From positions 141,070-205,069 of the forward strand of contig NZ_JAMRXH010000013.1 in the NCBI RefSeq assembly GCF_023740735.1: a stretch of 64,000 nucleotides of DNA, given 5' to 3'. Position numbers and translations under genes: made by a program. Position 1 is the stretch's first letter. The number at the start of each line of letters is the position of its first letter. Below the pieces are notes generated by a model, which did no database searches, had not been told where the DNA came from, and was given only the letters and a program-made list of their open reading frames with translations. This stretch comes from Nocardia sp. CDC159. Lineage in GTDB: Bacteria > Actinomycetota > Actinomycetes > Mycobacteriales > Mycobacteriaceae. Below are positions 41,195-51,186 of the stretch, one piece after another.

Positions 41195-41641
41195 ATGGCA
41201 TCGTTACGACGCGCCACGATCGGCGCCGCTGCGGCGGCGTTCCTCGCGACCGGCATCATGACCGCCGGGGCCGGGTCCGCCCGTGCGGCCGAGAAATCCT
41301 GTGGGTTCGAATTCACCTGGACCCGTCCCACTGTGCTGCCACCACAAGTCCTCGCCCGCGGCGTGGCCCAGTGCACCGTCCCGCCCGAGGAACACATCGC
41401 GGTGCTGAAGCTGGAGTTCCGGCCCGCCGGCGGTGCCCGGTGGGAGGTGGCGGCGGCGACGCCACCGAACCACACCATTCCCGCTCGCGAGGCCCGCTAC
41501 GAAGTGTCGGGCCCGTGCTACGCCGGGTCGTGGCGCGCGGTAGTGGAGATCTGGGGCAGTATGCAGGGGCACCCGTTCACCTTCAGTGACCGGTCCCGAT
41601 CGGTCGACATTCCCCCCAGCAAATGCGCGTCGCGAGGATAG
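41195..41641 (+). CDS. secreted protein of unknown function
   Basis: 148 aa. A typical signal peptide (SLRRATIGAAAAAFLATGIM, cleavage near SARA-AEK) precedes a beta-rich domain with four Cys that could make disulfides. AAGGGGAG upstream favours ATG 41195. A 6-bp-arm hairpin lies just before it. Exported after expression from the prophage, so a candidate lysogenic-conversion factor. Confidence 0.75.
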   Translation: MASLRRATIGAAAAAFLATGIMTAGAGSARAAEKSCGFEFTWTRPTVLPPQVLARGVAQCTVPPEEHIAVLKLEFRPAGGARWEVAAATPPNHTIPAREARYEVSGPCYAGSWRAVVEIWGSMQGHPFTFSDRSRSVDIPPSKCASRG

Positions 41642-41652
41642 GAGCCGAACCC

Positions 41653-41841
41653 ATGAATCCCGACACGGGTACATCGCGCGAGCTGCGCAACGACATCCAG
41701 GCCCTCACCGAAAAGGTTGCCACCCTGGTGGGTTCGGATCATCCGGCAGTGATCACGCTGATGCGAGCCGCCGACGAACTGGCGGCGGCAGCGATCGCGG
41801 ACGAGCCGCCCAGCTACGGCGACCCGCCGGACGCCGGGTGA
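41653..41841 (+). CDS. small acidic protein
   Basis: 62 aa, GGAG upstream. A helical region (SRELRNDIQALTEKVATLVG) is followed by an acidic Pro-rich end. The following 256 bp (41842-42097) contain a G/C hairpin (CCCCGC with GGCGGGG around 41986) and the late promoter motif, but no gene. Confidence 0.5.
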   Translation: MNPDTGTSRELRNDIQALTEKVATLVGSDHPAVITLMRAADELAAAAIADEPPSYGDPPDAG

Positions 41842-42067
41842 ACTTTCGCCGCGGACACCCTGCGAAGCGCCCGAGACAAATCTGGCGATTACCCACCCGG
41901 AGGCGGGCGCCCAGGATTAGCCTGAGGGAGCCCCCCAAGATCGGGTGACCTTCGATCCCCGATCCCGAGCCTCGCCTGAACCCCACCCCCGCAGGCGGGG
42001 CTCGTCCCATGTCCGGGCAGCCCAGCCGGTAGCCGAGCTGTAGCCGAGCCCGTCGGTCGGCCGGGGC

Positions 42068-42089
42068 GTGCACGCCTGCTCCGTACGGT
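42068..42089 (+). promoter_or_regulatory. late promoter motif A, before the tape measure
   Basis: GTGCAC (42068-42073, inside the palindrome GGCGTGCACGCC at 42065-42076), 10 nt, then TACGGT (42084-42089). Only 8 nt separate the -10-like box from the ATG at 42098, and there is no ribosome site, so a leaderless mRNA is predicted. Confidence 0.6.
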
Positions 42090-42097
42090 CCGGCCCC

Positions 42098-45000
42098 ATG
42101 ACAGCACCGGTCGGCAGCGTGCGCCTCGAGATCGACGGTGATGCGTCTCGGTTCGAGCGGGAGCTGCAGCGAGCGGTCGTGGGCGCGATGCGCGACGTGC
42201 AGCGTGACCTGGCCCGTAACGGACTGCAGGTTCATTTCGAGCTGGCCGACCTGCGCGCCGACACCGCTCGCGCCACCCAGGACGCGCAGAAGGTCGCCGA
42301 CAAGACGCCGATCACGGTGCCGGTCGACGCGGACACCTCCGGTGCGCTCGGCGACGTGGCCGCGATGCGTCGCCAGGTGCAGGCGGCGACACCGCCGATC
42401 CACCAGCAGATCCGCGTCGAAGTCGACCGCGGGTCCACAGCCGCCGCGCGGGCGGTCATCACCGATACCGCGGCGGCCGAACGAGAGTTACAGCGCGCCC
42501 AGCGCGACTCGGTGGCCGCGGAGAACGCGTTGGTCGCGGCCCGCAAACGCGCGACCTCCCAGCTCGCGGACATCGACCTCGCGGTACGGCGCAACGCGAT
42601 CGCGCAGCGGGAGGCCGCAGCCGCGGTCGCCAAGGCGCGCGCCGAACTTGACGCCCTCGGTGACGGCAACGACCCGGACGGGTCGCTGCGGGAGGCTGCC
42701 GCGCTGCGGGTGGAAAAGGCCGAGCTCAAGGTCCTCGAGGCCCGCCGGGAAAGCACGCGGTTGATCGACCGCGCGACCGAGGCGACCGCGCGGCTGGCGC
42801 AGGCCGAACACCGCGCCGCTGCCGCGGCCCGCGCGCCCGGTCCGTCCGCCGGGCCGGTCGGCGGCGGCGATACCGACCGGCTGCGGGTGCAGGCCGAAGC
42901 GTCGCGTGCCTCGTTCGCGCGGTTGGGCGGGGAGATCGGGTCGGTCGCCGCCACCGCGACCAAGCTCGGCGCGGTGACCGCCGCGCTCGCCGCGATCGGC
43001 GGCGCGGCCGGCCTCGCGGGCGGCGCGATCGGCGGCCTGGCGGTGGCCGGCGCGGCGCTCGGGCCCGCGTTCGGCGCCGGGATCGGCACGGTCGTGGTCG
43101 GCCTGCAGGGCATGAAGGACGCGTTCGACGCGGTCGCCGCGGCCAGCGAAGCCGGTCCGGCCGAAGCCGAGGCGCACGCGAAAGCCGTTGCCGCCGCCCA
43201 AGATCAGCTCGCGTCGGCGCTCGACGGCGCCCAGTCGGCGCAGCGGTCGCTGACCAGTGCGCAGCGCGACGCCGAAGACGCCGCCCGCGATATCGGCGAC
43301 GCCTACAAGCAGGCCGGCGAGGACCTCGAAGATCTCCAATTCAAGCTGCGCGGCTCGGTGATCGACCAGAAAGAAGCCGCGCTCGCGGTGCGCCAGGCCC
43401 AGCGCGACCTGAACAAGGCCAGCGACCCGGAGAAACGTGAAGAGGCGCTGGTGCGGCTCGAGCGCGCCCAGCTGCGCTACGACCAAGCCCTCGAAAACGG
43501 CCGCGATGTCGCCGCCGAGGCGGCCGAAGCCGAAGCCAAAGGACTCGACGGCAACGCACGCGTCGTCGCGGCCAAGGACCGGGCCGCCGCCGCCAACGAT
43601 CGCGTCGCCGCCGCGCAGGACGCGGTCAACCGCGCCAACGCCCAGGTGGCCAAGGCTCAGCAAGCGGTCACCGACGCCCAGAACGCGGCCACCCCGTCCG
43701 CGGAGAAACTCGCCCAGGCGCTGGCGAAGCTGGCTCCGAACGCTGCGGCGTTCGTCACCGCCGCCCAGGCGCTGGCTCCCGCGTGGGACGCGGTGCGTAA
43801 ATCGGTGCAGGACAACCTGTTCGAGGGCGGCGCGGACACGCTGCGCCAGCTCGCCGACGCGGTGCTGCCCAGCTTACAAACCGGGATGGGCGCGGTCGCC
43901 ACCGAGCTGAATCTGGGAGCGCGCGGATTCGCCGACTTCCTCAGCAGCGGCGAAGGCCTCGCCGCGCTGGACGCCGTCTTCGCCTCGACCGCGGAGCTGC
44001 TGCGCGGAATGCGCGACGGCAGCGACGGTTTCCTGTCCGGATTGGCGGCGATGGTGCAGGCCGCGCAACCGTTCGCGCAACAGATCGGTGCCGCGTTCGG
44101 CAGCGTGGCCAGCGCGCTCGGGGCCGCGTTCGCCCAGATCGCCGACAGCGGCCTGCTCGGCCAGGTCCTCGACGGGTTCGCCCAGGCGCTGCAGGGCGCG
44201 GGACCGCTGCTGGCGGACCTGGTGCTCTCGTTCTCGCAGCTGGCCGCCCAGGTCCTGCCCGCGCTGGCACCGCTGTTCGACTCCCTAGGGCAGACGCTGG
44301 TCGCGATCTCGCCCGCGCTGGGCAGCCTCGGCGGCGTCTTCGCCCGCTCACTGGCCGAGGTGCTGCCGAGCCTGGGCGAGTTCATCTCGGCTCTCGCCCA
44401 AGGCGTGGAACCGATCCTTCCGGTGCTGATCGAGCTGCTGAAATCGTTGTTCGGTGCTCTCGAACCGTTGATCGAGCCGCTGTCGCAGATCGCGGTCACG
44501 ATCGGTCAAGCCCTGATCGGTGCCATCGACGCGCTCGCACCATCGATCGGGCCGCTCGGCGAGGCGTTCGCTGCGGTGCTGAACGCCGTCGCCCCGCTGA
44601 TCCCGCTGATCGCCGAGAACCTATCGACGGTGATCCAGGCGCTGGCGCCCGCGCTCACCGACGTCGCCAACGCCCTGGCCCCGGTGATCGCGGCGTTCGC
44701 CGAACAGATGCGCCCGGTGATCGAACAGCTCGCCCCGATTCTGGCCGCGGTAGCTGCCACGATCGGCCTCGCCCTCGCCGACGCCCTGACACAGATCGCC
44801 CCCGTCGTGCCCGATCTGGTGAAATCGTTCGCCGCCCTCGTGATCGCGGTCGTGCCGCTGCTGCCGGAGCTGGCGCGCCTGGCCGCCGAGATCCTGCCGC
44901 CGCTCATCGACGTGCTGGTGCAGCTGAGCCCATTCATCATCCGGGCGATCGACGCCTTCACCTGGCTGGTGCAAAACGTCATCATCCCGCTGGTCCTGCC

Positions 45001-48000
45001 GATCTTCCAGCAGATGACCGACCAGCTCGGCCAGAACCTGCAATTCCTCGCAGACGCCTTCCACTGGTGGAACGGAATCGTCGACACCGTCTTGAACGCC
45101 GTCACTACCGGCTGGAACGGGCTTAGCGAGACGCTCACCGGCATCAAGGACTGGATCGTCGGCACCGTGTTCAAGGCGCTCGGCGACGCGATCGTCACCG
45201 TGCAGGGCTGGTTCGACACCGGTGTGCGCGGCATCGGCGAGATCTGGGCGCGGCTGCAGGAGATCGCGAAAGCACCGGTCAGGTTCGTCATCGAAACGAT
45301 CTGGAACAACGGCCTGCTGAAGGCGTGGAACGCGGTCGCGCGGTTTCTGCCCGGTGTCGACGAGATCGCGCCCATCCCAGTGCCGTTCCACCGCGGCGGC
45401 ATCCTGCCCGGCTACACCCCCGGCCGCGACCCCCACCGATTCATCTCGACCGACGGACGGATGGCGCTCGCGCTGTCGGGTGGCGAAGGTATCGCTCGCC
45501 CCGAGGTCGTGCGCGCGCTCGGCTCCGGACGCTGGGACGCGATGAACGCCGCCGCCCGCACCGGCGGCGTGAGCGGGGTGCGCCGGTTCTTCGGCTTCGC
45601 CTCCGGCGGCGTGATTCCCTCGACGATGTGGCGGCTGATCTCCGAGCGATTCCCCGCCATGCAATGGACTTCAGGCTTGCGCCCGGGCGCCCCGGATTTC
45701 CACGGTCGCAATATGGCCGGCGACTTCGCAACGGCCGAGGTGCCCTCCGCGCAGATGAAAGCGTTGGCGCGCTGGATTTTCGAGAACTATGGGCCCGAAT
45801 CCCTGGAGCTGATCCACTGGCCCCTGGACGGCTGGCAGAACATCGACAACGGCGCTCCCTTCGACTTCGGGCAGCCCACCAACGACCAGCACCGCTCACA
45901 CGTGCACTGGGCGATGGACCACCCGCCCGACAACTCGGGGGACAAGCCCGGCGGCGTGGGTGGCGTGCTCCGGGAAACAGCGTCGCGGTTGTTCGGCTCG
46001 ATTCGCGACCGCGTCGCCGACGTGTTCGACTCGATGTTGTCCGGTATCGCCGACGCGATCCCGGCGTTCGGCGGAGCATTCGGTGCGCTGCCGCGCGCGG
46101 TGTTCGACAACTTCCGCCAGCGAATGCGCGAGTTCCTCACCGGCCACGCCGACACCGAAGACGACAAACGCCAGGACGTGCCGCCCGGCGGGAACGTGGA
46201 GATGTTCCGCGACCTCGTACGCGATCTGCTCGGCCACTACCGGCTGCCGCTGTCGCTGACCAACAGCACGCTGCGACGCATGCAGCAGGAGTCCGGCGGG
46301 CGCACCGACGCGGTGAACCTCTGGGATGTCAACGCGCAGAACGGGACACCGTCCGTCGGTCTCATGCAGGTGATTCGCCCGACCTACGACGCCTATAAGG
46401 ATCCGGCGTTCGACAAGGGACCGTATCTGTACGGGGTGAGCATCGATCCGGCCGCGAACGTCTCATCCTCGATGCGGTACGCGCTGGCCCGCTACGGATC
46501 GCTGTCGGCGGCCTATGACCGGCCTGGCGGGTACCAGCGCGGCGGCCTGGTCCCGGGCATCGGGTCCGGCGACATCGTGCCCGCCCTGCTGGAACCGCAG
46601 GAAATCATCATGAACCGGCGCGCGGCCAAAGCTTTCGGACCGCTGCTGCTGTCGATGAACCGAGCGGTACCGCGCTTTCAGAACGGCGGCATTGTCGAGG
46701 GCCTGGTCGGCGGGATCGGCGCGGTTCCGGTCGCGGTGGTCAACTGGGACGCCGCCCGCGGCGTTCTCGGCGCCGCACCCCCGGCCGCCCCCGACGTCTC
46801 CGCTGGCTCGCCCCCGCCGTCGGCCGCGCCTGCGTCGCCGGCCGCGCCGAGCATGGCCGAGGCTGCCGCGGCAGCGGCCACCGCTGCGGTGGGTGCGTTC
46901 GGCGAGGGGCTGGCCACCGTGATCGGCGACACGCTCAAGGCGTGGGTGGTGCCCGTCGCTCAGCAGACGGCCGAGCAGGCCGAGCAGCAACGCATTCAAG
47001 CTGCCGCCGAATTCGCCATCGAACAGCAGCGCTTCGACGAGCAGGGCCGACTGCTGTCGGACACGAACGCACTGCTGCAGCGCAACGCGTCCTCGCAAGA
47101 ACTGGTGACGCAGGAACAAACCGAGCAGCTCCGCGCCCAGCTCAACGAGATCGCCAACCGTCTCACCGGCGGGGTGCTCGCTCCCATCATGCAATCGGCG
47201 GTGGACGCGGCGATCCAGGTCGTGCAGACCTGGCTGAAGGCGGGATTCAGCGATGTCGTCGCGGGCACCGACCGCACCACCCGCGCGGTGGAGAATATCG
47301 ACGTCGGCGGAGGCGGTGGCGCTGCCCCGCCGTTCGGAGCGCCTGGCTCGGCGTTCGACGCGGCCAGCGCGATCAGTCAGGCCGTGGTCCAGGTGGCCGA
47401 CACCGCCAAGCAGGCGTTCATGTCGGTCGCGACCGATATCGCGAAAGCCGCACTGGCACAGAAACCTTCGAAGGTCGACAAATCCCGCGGCGTGCTGGGC
47501 CGCGACATCTCCGGCGGCCCGCTCGTCGACATGATCGTCCGGCTCACCGGGGTCGAGATCCAGATCCGCGACGTGCTGATCAACACCCTCGACGAGATCA
47601 CCGACTTCCGCAAGGACCTCTTCCAGGCCCTCGAAGAGGCCGGCGCCCTGGTTTCCGACACCGCGGTGCTGATGCAACGCAACGAGAGCAGCCGGGATCT
47701 GGTGCTGTCCGAGCAGAACCGCATCAACCGCGAACTGATCAAAGCGGTGCTGCGGTACCTGATCGTGTCGGTGGTCATCCCCATCATGACCGCGATCCTG
47801 GGCGCAATGATCCAGCTGGCCGCCACCGCGATCGGCGCGGCGATCGGATCGATCATCCCCGGGATCGGCACCGCGATCGGCGCGGCGATCGGCGCGGTCA
47901 TCGGCGCCGCGCTCGCCGGCTTGGCCGCGGTGTTCGTGTCCACCCTCGCCATCGGCGCCGGCGCCGCGATCGACTCGTTCGACTCCGGCGGCGTCGGTGT

Positions 48001-48214
48001 CGGGAAGGGGTTGATGGTGAAGGCGACGTCGCTGCGCGAACGAGTGCTCGACCCGCAGGAGACCAATTCCTACGACCGGCTTGCACGCATCGCCGACATG
48101 CTGGAGGCCCCCAGCCGCCACACCACCACCGTCCATGCCCCGATCTACATGCGCGGCGGGGAGCGCGACGCCGACCGCGTCGCCGACCGGCTGCTCGCGC
48201 TGATGCCGAAATAG
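42098..48214 (+). CDS. tape measure protein with two muralytic domains
   Basis: 2,038 aa, the longest gene, setting tail length and acting in DNA entry. The N-terminal 470 residues are coiled coil (repeated A/E/R-rich heptads), then hydrophobic repeats to about residue 1000. Around residues 1191-1275, GDFATAEVPSAQ and HRSHVHWAMD look like a peptidoglycan peptidase site. Around 1391-1470, RRMQQESGGRTDAVNLWDVN, SVGLMQVIRPTYDAY and ALARYGSLSAAYDRPGGY form a lytic transglycosylase domain with catalytic Glu in QQESGG. The C-terminal end has glycine/alanine membrane-like segments. Start ATG 42098 from the late motif. Confidence 0.93.
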   Translation: MTAPVGSVRLEIDGDASRFERELQRAVVGAMRDVQRDLARNGLQVHFELADLRADTARATQDAQKVADKTPITVPVDADTSGALGDVAAMRRQVQAATPPIHQQIRVEVDRGSTAAARAVITDTAAAERELQRAQRDSVAAENALVAARKRATSQLADIDLAVRRNAIAQREAAAAVAKARAELDALGDGNDPDGSLREAAALRVEKAELKVLEARRESTRLIDRATEATARLAQAEHRAAAAARAPGPSAGPVGGGDTDRLRVQAEASRASFARLGGEIGSVAATATKLGAVTAALAAIGGAAGLAGGAIGGLAVAGAALGPAFGAGIGTVVVGLQGMKDAFDAVAAASEAGPAEAEAHAKAVAAAQDQLASALDGAQSAQRSLTSAQRDAEDAARDIGDAYKQAGEDLEDLQFKLRGSVIDQKEAALAVRQAQRDLNKASDPEKREEALVRLERAQLRYDQALENGRDVAAEAAEAEAKGLDGNARVVAAKDRAAAANDRVAAAQDAVNRANAQVAKAQQAVTDAQNAATPSAEKLAQALAKLAPNAAAFVTAAQALAPAWDAVRKSVQDNLFEGGADTLRQLADAVLPSLQTGMGAVATELNLGARGFADFLSSGEGLAALDAVFASTAELLRGMRDGSDGFLSGLAAMVQAAQPFAQQIGAAFGSVASALGAAFAQIADSGLLGQVLDGFAQALQGAGPLLADLVLSFSQLAAQVLPALAPLFDSLGQTLVAISPALGSLGGVFARSLAEVLPSLGEFISALAQGVEPILPVLIELLKSLFGALEPLIEPLSQIAVTIGQALIGAIDALAPSIGPLGEAFAAVLNAVAPLIPLIAENLSTVIQALAPALTDVANALAPVIAAFAEQMRPVIEQLAPILAAVAATIGLALADALTQIAPVVPDLVKSFAALVIAVVPLLPELARLAAEILPPLIDVLVQLSPFIIRAIDAFTWLVQNVIIPLVLPIFQQMTDQLGQNLQFLADAFHWWNGIVDTVLNAVTTGWNGLSETLTGIKDWIVGTVFKALGDAIVTVQGWFDTGVRGIGEIWARLQEIAKAPVRFVIETIWNNGLLKAWNAVARFLPGVDEIAPIPVPFHRGGILPGYTPGRDPHRFISTDGRMALALSGGEGIARPEVVRALGSGRWDAMNAAARTGGVSGVRRFFGFASGGVIPSTMWRLISERFPAMQWTSGLRPGAPDFHGRNMAGDFATAEVPSAQMKALARWIFENYGPESLELIHWPLDGWQNIDNGAPFDFGQPTNDQHRSHVHWAMDHPPDNSGDKPGGVGGVLRETASRLFGSIRDRVADVFDSMLSGIADAIPAFGGAFGALPRAVFDNFRQRMREFLTGHADTEDDKRQDVPPGGNVEMFRDLVRDLLGHYRLPLSLTNSTLRRMQQESGGRTDAVNLWDVNAQNGTPSVGLMQVIRPTYDAYKDPAFDKGPYLYGVSIDPAANVSSSMRYALARYGSLSAAYDRPGGYQRGGLVPGIGSGDIVPALLEPQEIIMNRRAAKAFGPLLLSMNRAVPRFQNGGIVEGLVGGIGAVPVAVVNWDAARGVLGAAPPAAPDVSAGSPPPSAAPASPAAPSMAEAAAAAATAAVGAFGEGLATVIGDTLKAWVVPVAQQTAEQAEQQRIQAAAEFAIEQQRFDEQGRLLSDTNALLQRNASSQELVTQEQTEQLRAQLNEIANRLTGGVLAPIMQSAVDAAIQVVQTWLKAGFSDVVAGTDRTTRAVENIDVGGGGGAAPPFGAPGSAFDAASAISQAVVQVADTAKQAFMSVATDIAKAALAQKPSKVDKSRGVLGRDISGGPLVDMIVRLTGVEIQIRDVLINTLDEITDFRKDLFQALEEAGALVSDTAVLMQRNESSRDLVLSEQNRINRELIKAVLRYLIVSVVIPIMTAILGAMIQLAATAIGAAIGSIIPGIGTAIGAAIGAVIGAALAGLAAVFVSTLAIGAGAAIDSFDSGGVGVGKGLMVKATSLRERVLDPQETNSYDRLARIADMLEAPSRHTTTVHAPIYMRGGERDADRVADRLLALMPK

Positions 48215-48227
48215 GAGGAGGTGACCC

Positions 48228-49472
48228 GTGTTCCGAGGCTGGCTCGCCCTCGGCGACCGCGAGATCGCCAACAGCTCCCGCGTGGTGGCCCTCGCCGACC
48301 CGGCGGGCCTGCCCGCCACCGACACCGAAGGATTCGCCGCCGAGGCCTGCGCACCGTGCCGCAACCTCGCGGTGGGCCGCGACGACTCCTGGCCGGGACT
48401 GCGCGCATATCTTGCCGACCCGCCCTACACCGACATCACCACCGCGCCCTGGTACGACGGCACCGACACCTCCCGCGAATTCCTCGGCGTCTGGGTCATG
48501 TCCGCCGACGGGTTCGACGGGATCCCGGTCAGCCGCGATATTTCCGACGCGGTGTGCTCCGGCGGCGTCGCCAGTGTCCATCGCGACTCCTACCGCACCC
48601 TGTCGTTTTCCGCGCTGGTGTGGGGATGCACCCACCGCGGCGCGCGGCACGGGCTGCGCTGGTTGAACTGCCAGCTGCGCGCCGCCCGCGCACCGCAGAT
48701 CCTGCGCTACCTCGACGCCCATCCCGAACAGTTCACTGCGGACGGGCTGGAACGCAGCATGCGGCAGGTGGTGCTAACCCAGCCGGCAGTCGTGCGTGAG
48801 GTCGCTGGTCTGCCGATCGGCAACCACCAGCAGGCCAGCATGTTCCGCGTCGAATTCGAGCTGGTCGCACTCGACCCCTATCCATGGACCGCCGCCACGA
48901 CGCACCCGGTCACCTGGGACACCCAGGACGTACACACCATCGAATGGGCCCACGCTCCCGACTGCGTCGACGCGACCTGCGAGCTGCCGGTGCTGCTGTC
49001 CACCCAGTGCCCACCCCAGACCATCGACACCCGCCCCGCGCCGATCCCGGTCTGTGGCGGCTGCCTGCCCGTCTGCGAAATCGACACTCGCACCTGGCAA
49101 CTCGATCTCACCGACGTCGCCGACTGCGACCTGGTCGCCGCCAGCATCCAGGTCACCGCCGGAACTGTCAGCGACACCACCGTCCGGTTCTGGTGGCGCC
49201 CTTGCGGATCCACCGACATCTGCGACGAGACCGGGCAGCTGCAGATCACCGGACTCCCAGCCGGGCAGACCGTCGTCGCCGACTCAGTCGAGGGCCGCAG
49301 CTACGGCCTGGTGTCCGGGCAGCGGGTGCGCCAACGCGGCATCGTCGCCACCCCCTCCGGCGCACCCTGGCACGGCACCCTGCTCCGGCCCGGCTGCTGG
49401 GAACTGATCGCCCAATCCGAACCCGGCATCACCTACACGGTGAGCGTCGACACCATCGGGCGACCCGCATGA
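48228..49472 (+). CDS. minor tail protein (distal tail-like)
   Basis: 414 aa, GTG start with GGAGGAGGTG upstream. Position right after the tape measure, and the pattern with ALGDREIANSSRVVALADPA near the N-terminus, match distal-tail-type proteins of actinophages. Cys-rich middle part (CVDATCELPVLL, then CGGCLPVC). Confidence 0.75.
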   Translation: MFRGWLALGDREIANSSRVVALADPAGLPATDTEGFAAEACAPCRNLAVGRDDSWPGLRAYLADPPYTDITTAPWYDGTDTSREFLGVWVMSADGFDGIPVSRDISDAVCSGGVASVHRDSYRTLSFSALVWGCTHRGARHGLRWLNCQLRAARAPQILRYLDAHPEQFTADGLERSMRQVVLTQPAVVREVAGLPIGNHQQASMFRVEFELVALDPYPWTAATTHPVTWDTQDVHTIEWAHAPDCVDATCELPVLLSTQCPPQTIDTRPAPIPVCGGCLPVCEIDTRTWQLDLTDVADCDLVAASIQVTAGTVSDTTVRFWWRPCGSTDICDETGQLQITGLPAGQTVVADSVEGRSYGLVSGQRVRQRGIVATPSGAPWHGTLLRPGCWELIAQSEPGITYTVSVDTIGRPA

Positions 49473-50515
49473 CCGCCCCGACGCTCAACGGCGTGGTCAA
49501 CGGCGACCAGCTCGCAATCTGGGTGCGCACCGTCGACGGCCGCCCGATCGGCCACATCCCGTGCGACCGAACCACTGACGTCACCTGGTCACGCGAACGC
49601 AACGAAGTATCCCGCTGCGAAATCACCACCAGCGACATCGACGCCGGTGCCCTGGTCCCATGGCTGCATTGGATCGACATCTGGGAAGACGGCACCCCGG
49701 TCTGGTCAGGCCCCGTCCAGGAAGCCAGCACCGACCTCGCGACGGGCTCGACCCGGATCGAGGCCCGCGACGTCGCCGCGTTCCTGTGGTACACGCGAGT
49801 GCCCACGACACGGCAATGGCAGCGCCTGGACCCCGCACCGATCGCCGCCACCCTCTGGCAAGCCATGCTCGAGCTGCACCGCGTCGACGTCGACCCGACC
49901 GTGCTGCCGCCCACCGACCTGGTCGAGCGGTTCGACTTCGCCGTCACCGCCAACTCCCGCATGCTCAACGCCGTCATGGACGAACTGGTCCGCATCGGCC
50001 TGGATTGGACCGTCGTCTCCGGCCGCCCCATCCTCGGCACCCTCGACACCGCGCCTGTCGCGCAACTGCAGGACTGCGACTTCATGACCAGCCTGCGTCG
50101 CGTCCGTTCCGGCAAACGCAGCACCTGCGACGTCCGGGTGCAGGGCAAGAACTGGGCCCACACCGAAACCGTCGACATGGCCGGGCTGCACCTGCAGGCG
50201 CTGATCAGCCTCGACAACATGTCCGGCGTCGCGAACATCACCGCCGCGGCCCGCCAATACCTGCGGGAAGTCGGCGCCCTGCGTGACCTCCTCGAGGTCC
50301 CACCCGGCGCCAGCCTGCACCCGAACGCCCCTCTCACCACCGCCGACCTGGTGCCCGGCAGCGTCTTCGCGGTGTACGCCGCCGATATGGCGGCGCTGAT
50401 GCGGCTCAAATCGGTCGAGATCGCGTGGACCGGCACCAACCGCGACGTGCGGGTCACCGTCGACACCGTCACCGAACCGATCGAACTCGACCCCGGGATC
50501 GGAGGAATCCTGTGA
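49469..50515 (+). CDS. minor tail protein (tail-tip hub-like)
   Basis: 348 aa, ATGA overlap. Beta-rich with TTDVTWSRERNEVSRCEITT and IDIWEDGTPVWSGPVQEAS near the N-terminus, as in tail-tip proteins that follow distal tail proteins in actinobacterial siphophages. No enzymatic motif seen. Confidence 0.75.
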   Translation: MTAPTLNGVVNGDQLAIWVRTVDGRPIGHIPCDRTTDVTWSRERNEVSRCEITTSDIDAGALVPWLHWIDIWEDGTPVWSGPVQEASTDLATGSTRIEARDVAAFLWYTRVPTTRQWQRLDPAPIAATLWQAMLELHRVDVDPTVLPPTDLVERFDFAVTANSRMLNAVMDELVRIGLDWTVVSGRPILGTLDTAPVAQLQDCDFMTSLRRVRSGKRSTCDVRVQGKNWAHTETVDMAGLHLQALISLDNMSGVANITAAARQYLREVGALRDLLEVPPGASLHPNAPLTTADLVPGSVFAVYAADMAALMRLKSVEIAWTGTNRDVRVTVDTVTEPIELDPGIGGIL

Positions 50516-51186
50516 CCGGCACGACCGAGAAGAAGACCCCGCCCCGTTCGGACCAGGAATGGGCGCGCGACATCCAGCAGCGGGTCGACAACGTCGAGCA
50601 CCCGACCTCGCTGCGGGCAGGGGACTGGGTGCTGTCGACGCAGGAAGGCACCGGCAGCCTGATCGCCAGCCACGTCGACGGCGGCTCGGTAGTGCTCGCG
50701 AAGAAGCCCGAATCCACCGAGGATCCCGACAAGGTCGCCGACAGCGGGCTGCCGTTCGTGAAGCTGGTGCGCAACCTGCTCCAGTCCGCGGCGGCCAACA
50801 CCGTCACCCCGATCTCCTGGAACGCCGTGGTGCACCAAACCGGCGACTGGAACATCACCGCCCCCGCGTCGACCATCATCATCCCCACCGACGGCATCTA
50901 CCTCGTGCTATTTCGCCTCATGTGGGAAACCAACGGCCAGACGACCACCAAGGCCATCGTGACCGTCGACGGCACCGCCGTGATGACTCAGGAATTCAAC
51001 CCGCACAACACCGAGACCTGGTGGCAGTCGGAATACACCTCGGATACGTTCCCCTTCAACGCCGGGCAAGTCCTCACCTGCCAGGCGTACTCCGGCGGCA
51101 CCACCCGCAACTTCGGTCCGAGCAGCCCCGACCCGAACTCGGTGACCTCGCTGTCGCTGATCCGGCTACCCGTGGAAGTGAAGTGA
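50512..51186 (+). CDS. minor tail protein
   Basis: 224 aa, GTG overlap. Hydrophilic N-terminal part, then a jelly-roll-like C-terminal domain (IPTDGIYLVLFRLMWETNGQ, ALKxV-like strands and PFNAGQVLTCQAYSGG) resembling TNF/C1q-type phage receptor-binding heads. Likely a tail-tip structural protein. Confidence 0.65.
   Translation: MTGTTEKKTPPRSDQEWARDIQQRVDNVEHPTSLRAGDWVLSTQEGTGSLIASHVDGGSVVLAKKPESTEDPDKVADSGLPFVKLVRNLLQSAAANTVTPISWNAVVHQTGDWNITAPASTIIIPTDGIYLVLFRLMWETNGQTTTKAIVTVDGTAVMTQEFNPHNTETWWQSEYTSDTFPFNAGQVLTCQAYSGGTTRNFGPSSPDPNSVTSLSLIRLPVEVK

Noticed and set aside
46463..48364. Long open frame on the minus strand opposite the tape measure end
   Set aside because: Antisense shadow of the tape measure; composition dominated by Arg, Gly, Asp and His without motifs.
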